Assembly (NCBI RefSeq): GCF_011089885.1
Contig: NZ_JAANBD010000027.1
Span: 248,001-312,000, forward strand
DNA: 64,000 bases
DNA from: Thioalkalivibrio sp. XN279
GTDB taxonomy: Bacteria; Pseudomonadota; Gammaproteobacteria; Steroidobacterales; XN24
Direction: 5' to 3'
Translations under genes and position numbers: made by a program
In this document: piece by piece, positions 59,878-64,000 of the stretch
How positions within the stretch are numbered: position 1 is the stretch's first letter
Layout of the letters: each line of letters opens with the position of its first letter
Notes under the pieces: generated by a model
Told to the model about the DNA's origin: nothing
The model's input: only the letters and a program-made list of their open reading frames with translations
The model's database searches: none

Positions 59878-60915
59878 GTGACCCCTGTCGCTGCGCCCCT
59901 GGTCATCGGCGGCGTCACGGTGGCGCCCGGTGAGCGCCGCGGGATCTCGCTGCCCGTGGGCATGCTGCACACGCGCGTGCCGGTGCAGATGCCGGTGTGG
60001 GTGATTCACGGCCGGCGCCCGGGGCCGCGGCTGTTCATCAGCGCCGCCGTGCACGGCGACGAACTCAACGGTATCGAGATCATCCGCCGGGTGCGGGCGC
60101 GGCCGCTGACCGGCCTGCAAGGCACCCTGCTGCTCGTGCCCGTGGTCAACGTCTTCGGCCTGCTGCAACACTCGCGTTACCTGCCCGACCGGCGCGACCT
60201 CAACCGCAGCTTTCCCGGCTCCGAGCGCGGCTCCCTGGCCGCCCGGCTGGCCCACCTGTTCATGACCGAGATCGTGGAGCGCTGCACCCACGGCATCGAC
60301 CTGCATACCGGGGCGGTCCACCGCAGCAACCTGCCGCAGATACGCGCCCAGCTCGACGACGCGGAAACCCGCAAGCTGGCGACCGCGTTCGGCGCGCCGG
60401 TGGTGCTCGACTCGCGGCTGCGCGATGGCTCCCTGCGCGAGGCCGCGGCGGAGAACGGCATCCCCACGCTGATCTACGAGGCCGGTGAAGCGCTGCGTTT
60501 CGACGAGATGTCCATCCGCGTCGGCGTCGCCGGCATCGTGGAAGTGATGCGCACGCTCGGCATGCTGAGGCGCAAGCGGGGGGCCCGCGCGCGCCCGGCG
60601 CAGCCGGTGATCGCGGATGGCAGCCACTGGGTGCGTGCGCCCGCCGGCGGCATCCTGCGCACCGCCATCCGCCTCGGGCAACGGGTCGGTTCGGGCGAGC
60701 TGCTGGGCCGGGTGTCCGATCCTTTCGGCGCCGACGAGGTGCGGGTGGACGCGCCGCACGAAGGCATCATCATCGGCCGCAACAGCCTGCCGCTGGTGAA
60801 CGAGGGCGATGCGCTGTTCCACGTCGCCCGGGTGGCCCGGCCGGGGGAAGCCTCACGCGCCGTGGAGGCGATTTCGGGCGCGTTCCGTGACCCGGGCGAC
60901 GTCATCTCTTCGTAG
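59878..60915 (+). CDS. M14-type succinylglutamate desuccinylase/aspartoacylase family deacylase
   Basis: A 345-residue zinc hydrolase. The metal motif HGDELNG is at 59-65 (H59, E62) and the third ligand region GIDLHTGAVHRSN is near 140-152. The C-terminal part carries a lipoyl-like hammerhead region (GILRTAIRLGQRVGSGELLGRVSD). The RimK-protease-deacylase gene order recurs in gammaproteobacteria, which suggests a connected peptide or amide modification cycle. The precise substrate is unknown. GTG start 4 bp after rimK. Confidence 0.85.
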   Translation: MTPVAAPLVIGGVTVAPGERRGISLPVGMLHTRVPVQMPVWVIHGRRPGPRLFISAAVHGDELNGIEIIRRVRARPLTGLQGTLLLVPVVNVFGLLQHSRYLPDRRDLNRSFPGSERGSLAARLAHLFMTEIVERCTHGIDLHTGAVHRSNLPQIRAQLDDAETRKLATAFGAPVVLDSRLRDGSLREAAAENGIPTLIYEAGEALRFDEMSIRVGVAGIVEVMRTLGMLRRKRGARARPAQPVIADGSHWVRAPAGGILRTAIRLGQRVGSGELLGRVSDPFGADEVRVDAPHEGIIIGRNSLPLVNEGDALFHVARVARPGEASRAVEAISGAFRDPGDVISS

Positions 60916-60984
60916 TCGATCCTTCACGCCACGGTAGCGTCGGGGCGCCATCCTCTATACCCGGTGCAACCACCGGGACACGAC

Positions 60985-61521
60985 ATGGCGACTGCGATCG
61001 GCTGGCTGGCACGACTCGAGGATGCCGAGGTGCGCTTTTGCCTGCGCGCCAACCGCAGCTGTGAACGTCGCGCGGTGCTGGCGCTGTTCGCGGCGGTGAG
61101 CCGGCTGGGCGACGGCCTGTTCTGGTACGGGCTGATGCTCGCGTTGCCGCTGCTCCATGGAACTCCGGGTCTCGTCGTCTCGCTGCACATGGCGGCCGCG
61201 GGCGTGGCCGGCCTGTGCATCTACCGCATGCTCAAGGAACGCCTGGTGCGCGAGCGGCCATGCAACCTGAATCCCCGCATCCGGGCCGGGGCGCGCGCGC
61301 TGGACCGCTACAGCTTTCCTTCCGGGCACACGCTGCATGCGGTCGCCTTCACGCTGATCGTGATGGGGACTTTTCCCGCGCTGGGCTGGCTGCTGGTGCC
61401 CTTCACCGTGCTGGTCGCGATGTCGCGTGTCATCCTCGGGCTGCACTATCCCAGCGACGTGGCTGCGGGTGCGCTGCTGGGCGTGCTGCTGGCCCAGGCC
61501 ACGCTGGCCCTGGCAGGCTGA
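60985..61521 (+). CDS. PAP2-superfamily phosphatase
   Basis: A 178-residue membrane protein with the three PAP2 motifs: KERLVRERP (near 84-92), SFPSGHTLHA (near 109-118) and SRVILGLHYPSDVAAG (near 148-163). It probably removes phosphate from phosphatidic acid or undecaprenyl pyrophosphate at the periplasmic face. The ATG at 60985 follows GGGACACG. A GTG at 60964 would add seven residues. It is convergent with the gamma-glutamyltransferase-like gene. Confidence 0.88.
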   Translation: MATAIGWLARLEDAEVRFCLRANRSCERRAVLALFAAVSRLGDGLFWYGLMLALPLLHGTPGLVVSLHMAAAGVAGLCIYRMLKERLVRERPCNLNPRIRAGARALDRYSFPSGHTLHAVAFTLIVMGTFPALGWLLVPFTVLVAMSRVILGLHYPSDVAAGALLGVLLAQATLALAG

Positions 61522-61537
61522 AACGCTGCCTGCGCCG

Positions 61538-63094
61538 TCAGGCGTCCGGGACCACCAGCGCCGCACCCTGCCGACGGGGATCCGCGGCCGCAACCAGCGA
61601 CCGGTCCGCCGCGCGCAGCACCGCGCCGGCGCCGCCGAAGAACATCGACAGCGCATCGAAGGCGCGCACCGGGATCAGCACTTCCGCCACCGGCAGCCCC
61701 GGCTCCGCTGCAGCCTGCCAACCCGCGGCGCCGCGCTCCACATGCAGTCGCGGCGCCGCCAGGGCCTCTTCCAGGCTGTGTCCTACGCGCATGAAATTCA
61801 GCATCACCTGCAGCAGCGCCGTGGTGATGCGCTCCGCGCCCGGGCTGCCCAGCGACAGCATGGCGCCGTCGGCGCTGCGCGCCACGACAGGCGACATGTT
61901 CGATCCCATGCGCGCCCCCGGCGCGAGCGCGTGAAAGCCCTGCGGGTTGAGTTCAAGCTCGCCCAGGCAGTTGTTCAGCCAGATCCCCCTGCCCGGCACC
62001 AGCACGCCGGAGCCATAGCCGGAGGATGCGGTCACCGCGCAGGCCAGGCCGTCTGCGTCGAGCGCTGAGATGTGCACCGTGGAGGGCGCCGACCCACCGG
62101 TGGTCCCGCCGCCGGACGCGGCCCAGCGCAACAGGGCCTCCAGCGCGGCGTCCGCCTCCGGGCCGGTGTGCGTGGACAGCGCCTGCATGCGCTCGAACAC
62201 GTCCCGCTGCGCGGCGGCCAGTTGCGCCACGGTGGCGGCGTTCCACTCGCCGCGGGGCTCGGCGCCCATGCGCGACAGCATCGCTGCCAGGGCCGCACCG
62301 CCGATGGCGGGCGGCGGCGGCACGGCCACTTCCCAGTCGTCCACTGCGCAATGCAAAGGCTCGCGCCGCGCCACGCGGTAAGCCTGCCGGTCCGCCGCGC
62401 CCATCAGGCCGCCGCCGGCGTCGACGCAAGCGGCAATCTCCGCGCCCAGGCGGCCGGTGTAGAACGCCGCCGGGCCCTCGCGGCCGAGCTCCACGAGGGT
62501 CTCAGCCAGCCCGGGCACCCGCATCGGGGCGCCGACCGGGAGTAACTCCCCGGCGGCATCGTGGATGACTGCCCCGCTCTCGCGCTGCCAGCCGAAGATC
62601 TCGCGGTGGCTGTAGCGCAGCCAGGTACCCGACGCGGCGCCGAGCGGAAAGCCCCGGCGTGCCCGCGCCGCCGCCGGGGCCAGGAGGTCCGGCCATTCCA
62701 GCCGGCCCCAGCCGCCCGCAACCTCGCCGAGCGCTGCCACCGCGCCGCCTACGCCCACTGCACCGTAGCCGACAATGGTCCGCATGCCGCCGCCGTAATC
62801 GAGGGTAACGGGCCGCCCGGCGGCGCCGAAGCGTTCCGGCGCGCGACCGAGGCCCGGCATGGCGATACCGCCATCGATCACGCAGGGGTGTTCGCCAGGT
62901 CGCCAGACGGAAACGAAGGCCCCGGCGTCGAGACCGACAATGCCGATTTCCGTGGCCAGGGCCGCCACGGTGGCGGCAACGGCTGCATCCACCGCGTTAC
63001 CGCCCTGCTCGGCCACCTCGGCTCCGGCGCGGACCGCGATCTCCGAAGGACCTGCAATGCCAACGGCAATCCGCGCTCCGCCCCTCCGACTCAC
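61538..63094 (-). CDS. Gamma-glutamyltransferase-family Ntn hydrolase
   Basis: A 518-residue member of the gamma-glutamyltransferase family. The likely autoprocessing nucleophile is T339 in STVHIS, aligning with the TTH-S of classical enzymes; a substrate loop GSGVLVPGRGIWLNN and the C-terminal GSPGAERITTALLQVMLN follow. There is no signal peptide: with the chosen GTG start (63094, overlapping the upstream stop as GTGA) the protein opens with MSRRGGARIAVG. It is therefore probably cytoplasmic, unlike the periplasmic GGT. It is translationally coupled to the small ACP-like gene. Confidence 0.83.
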   Translation of the reverse strand: MSRRGGARIAVGIAGPSEIAVRAGAEVAEQGGNAVDAAVAATVAALATEIGIVGLDAGAFVSVWRPGEHPCVIDGGIAMPGLGRAPERFGAAGRPVTLDYGGGMRTIVGYGAVGVGGAVAALGEVAGGWGRLEWPDLLAPAAARARRGFPLGAASGTWLRYSHREIFGWQRESGAVIHDAAGELLPVGAPMRVPGLAETLVELGREGPAAFYTGRLGAEIAACVDAGGGLMGAADRQAYRVARREPLHCAVDDWEVAVPPPPAIGGAALAAMLSRMGAEPRGEWNAATVAQLAAAQRDVFERMQALSTHTGPEADAALEALLRWAASGGGTTGGSAPSTVHISALDADGLACAVTASSGYGSGVLVPGRGIWLNNCLGELELNPQGFHALAPGARMGSNMSPVVARSADGAMLSLGSPGAERITTALLQVMLNFMRVGHSLEEALAAPRLHVERGAAGWQAAAEPGLPVAEVLIPVRAFDALSMFFGGAGAVLRAADRSLVAAADPRRQGAALVVPDA

Positions 63095-63330
63095 TCTTCC
63101 ATCCCGCCCGCGAGGTACTCCATGCAAGCGGAGAAACTGGTCAGCAGGCACCGGTCCGAGGCGGGAATATCCAGGCCCGTCTCGCGACACAGGGCGCTGA
63201 AAAAACGCTCGAGGTCGAGGTCGAACTGCTCGGCCAGCGGCCGCTCCGGGTCGATCGGGCGATCGCCGATGGGACCTGCGGCCTGCGACAAGGCCCTCAG
63301 CACTGCGGTTTCGAGGTCGCGCTCGTTCAT
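63091..63330 (-). CDS. Acyl-carrier-protein-like small protein lacking the carrier serine
   Basis: A 79-residue acidic helical protein. Its second half, FFSALCRETGLDIPASD...YLA, aligns well with helix 2-4 of acyl carrier proteins (AL...GIEIP.ED...YI). The position of the phosphopantetheine serine in the D-S-L motif is Asp here (FDLD). It may have an ACP fold without the prosthetic group. GGAGGAGG precedes two adjacent ATGs; the second (63330) has the better spacing. It overlaps the GGT-like gene by 4 bp. Confidence 0.65.
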   Translation of the reverse strand: MNERDLETAVLRALSQAAGPIGDRPIDPERPLAEQFDLDLERFFSALCRETGLDIPASDRCLLTSFSACMEYLAGGMEE

Positions 63331-63414
63331 CATCCTCCTCCTCCGGCGCATCCGGCTGCGGACTCGCCCGGGACGACTATGCTTGCAGGGTGCCACCCGT
63401 GGACACGCGGCTGC

Positions 63415-63428
63415 TTGATTCAGGTCAA
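63415..63428 (+). promoter_or_regulatory. Second FNR/Anr box
   Basis: TTGAT-TCAG-GTCAA, the same one-mismatch form of the FNR consensus as the ompW site. It lies in the 239-bp divergent gap between the ACP-like gene and the RND exporter. It is 29.5 bp before a CATGTT (63451-63456), the class II spacing, and about 88 bp before the TSS of a second, better-looking promoter (63475-63503), a class I position. Confidence 0.65.
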
Positions 63429-63474
63429 CGCCTGCCGCGACACAGTTTGCCATGTTGGGCACGGGTGCGGACGG

Positions 63475-63503
63475 TTGTAAATTAGCATTTGCTAAATTAC
63501 AAT
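63475..63503 (+). promoter_or_regulatory. Promoter inside a 28-bp palindromic operator, RND exporter
   Basis: TTGTAA (63475-63480) and TACAAT (63498-63503) are separated by 17 bp, a strong core promoter. Nearly the whole element is a palindrome: 12-bp arms TTGTAAATTAGC and GCTAAATTACAA with one mismatch and a 4-bp ATTT centre. Such overlap marks a repressor site. The word TAAATTAGC also occurs at the persulfide-operon operator (6879-6893 region, minus strand). Confidence 0.7.
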
Positions 63504-63569
63504 TCCTGGCACTTGACGACACGCCCGACCGGGGCCTGCGTCATCCGCAGCCATGATGGAGAAGCGCTC

Positions 63570-64000
63570 TTGAAACAGGCACTGCTGGAACTGGCCCTGC
63601 ATCGACCGCGCGCGGTCTACGTCTTCGCCCTGCTGCTGACCGTCGTGCTGGGACTGCAGCTCCCCCGCATACAGATCGACACGGATCCGGAGAACATGCT
63701 TCCGGCGGAGCAGGCCGACCGGGTCTTCCACAACGAGGTCAAGGCAGAGATGGCGCTGCACGACGCCATCGTCGTCGGCCTCGTTGAGCCCGACCACCCG
63801 GACGGGATTTACAACCCGGCCGCGCTCGGCGCGCTGCACCGCGCCACCGAGCAGATCCTCGAGCTCGAGGGCGTGGTCGGGCGCGACCTCATGGCCCTCT
63901 CGGTGGCGGACAACATCGACCAGGCCGGTCCGGGCACGGTGCGCTTCGAATGGCTGATGCCCGCACCGCCCGAGACCCGCGAGGCCGCACTTGCGATCCG
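63570..64000 (+). CDS. MMPL/RND-superfamily exporter (partial, N-terminus)
   Basis: The first 143 residues of a large RND protein; the gene runs off the window. It has a short basic start, the first membrane helix (about 16-33), then IQIDTDPENMLPAEQADRVFHNEVKAEM, the periplasmic opening characteristic of MMPL/hopanoid-type RND proteins. The start is a TTG with GGAG 8 nt before it. An ATG at 63553 opens a six-codon frame that stops on the TTG. The promoter region carries an FNR box and a palindromic operator. Substrate unknown. Confidence 0.82.
   Translation, partial: MKQALLELALHRPRAVYVFALLLTVVLGLQLPRIQIDTDPENMLPAEQADRVFHNEVKAEMALHDAIVVGLVEPDHPDGIYNPAALGALHRATEQILELEGVVGRDLMALSVADNIDQAGPGTVRFEWLMPAPPETREAALAI

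Overview
This window is a GC-rich (clearly above 60 percent G+C by eye), densely coded bacterial chromosome segment. CysB, an FNR/Anr-type regulator, AceK, HtpX, RimK, a CcoNOQP oxidase and several outer-membrane proteins all point to a Gram-negative gammaproteobacterium that respires oxygen down to low tension. I cannot name the genus. There is no rRNA, tRNA, CRISPR array, transposase or phage gene, so the segment reads as core chromosome with a few accessory islands.

Layout. 0-5.4 kb: C-terminus of an M48-type peptidase, a PQQ sugar dehydrogenase, divergent cysB/cysK, a flavodoxin-fold quinone reductase and two small membrane proteins. 5.4-7.3 kb: a persulfide-defence module, in which an ArsR repressor with a SqrR/BigR-like cysteine pair is divergent from a persulfide-dioxygenase-like MBL enzyme and a heme-binding Tll0287-like protein. 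7.4-13.1 kb: a tightly overlapping membrane-lipid/oxidative-stress operon (chalcone-isomerase-like, DUF3833 lipoprotein, MerR, NTF2-like, FAD oxidoreductase, DUF1365, cyclopropane synthase). 13.1-16.9 kb: S9 peptidase, then fnr with a universal stress protein. 17-26.8 kb: ompW behind a well-placed FNR box, then the whole cbb3 oxidase set ccoNOQP and its assembly genes ccoGHIS plus a TauE/SafE-type copper or cytochrome biogenesis protein.

26.8-31.4 kb: an EexN-like lipoprotein and a giant AAA-ATPase/transmembrane/P-domain/WD40 protein, the most unusual gene here. 31.4-42.4 kb: thioesterase, TonB receptor, CBS protein, a lipoprotein prolyl oligopeptidase, an MFS transporter, icd and aceK (with a terminator-like hairpin inside the start of aceK), and a DUF1461 protein. 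42.4-47.6 kb: leucyl aminopeptidase-like enzyme, porin, DUF2057 lipoprotein, CbiM-like protein and OmpA-like protein, all on the minus strand. 47.7-55.4 kb: a heavy-metal RND efflux operon (Cys-rich secreted protein, TolC, adaptor, oversized pump). 55.5-64 kb: htpX, a tandem PTPS-like enzyme, a CorA transporter, the retropepsin-like protease/RimK/M14 deacylase trio, PAP2 phosphatase, a gamma-glutamyltransferase-like enzyme with an ACP-like partner lacking the carrier serine, and the start of an MMPL/RND exporter.

Regulatory picture. Two FNR boxes with the same TTGAT-N4-GTCAA form lie upstream of ompW and of the final RND exporter. An AT-rich element containing TAAATTAGC overlaps the core promoter both of the persulfide operon and of that exporter 56 kb away, which suggests one redox/sulfur regulon sharing an ArsR repressor and FNR.
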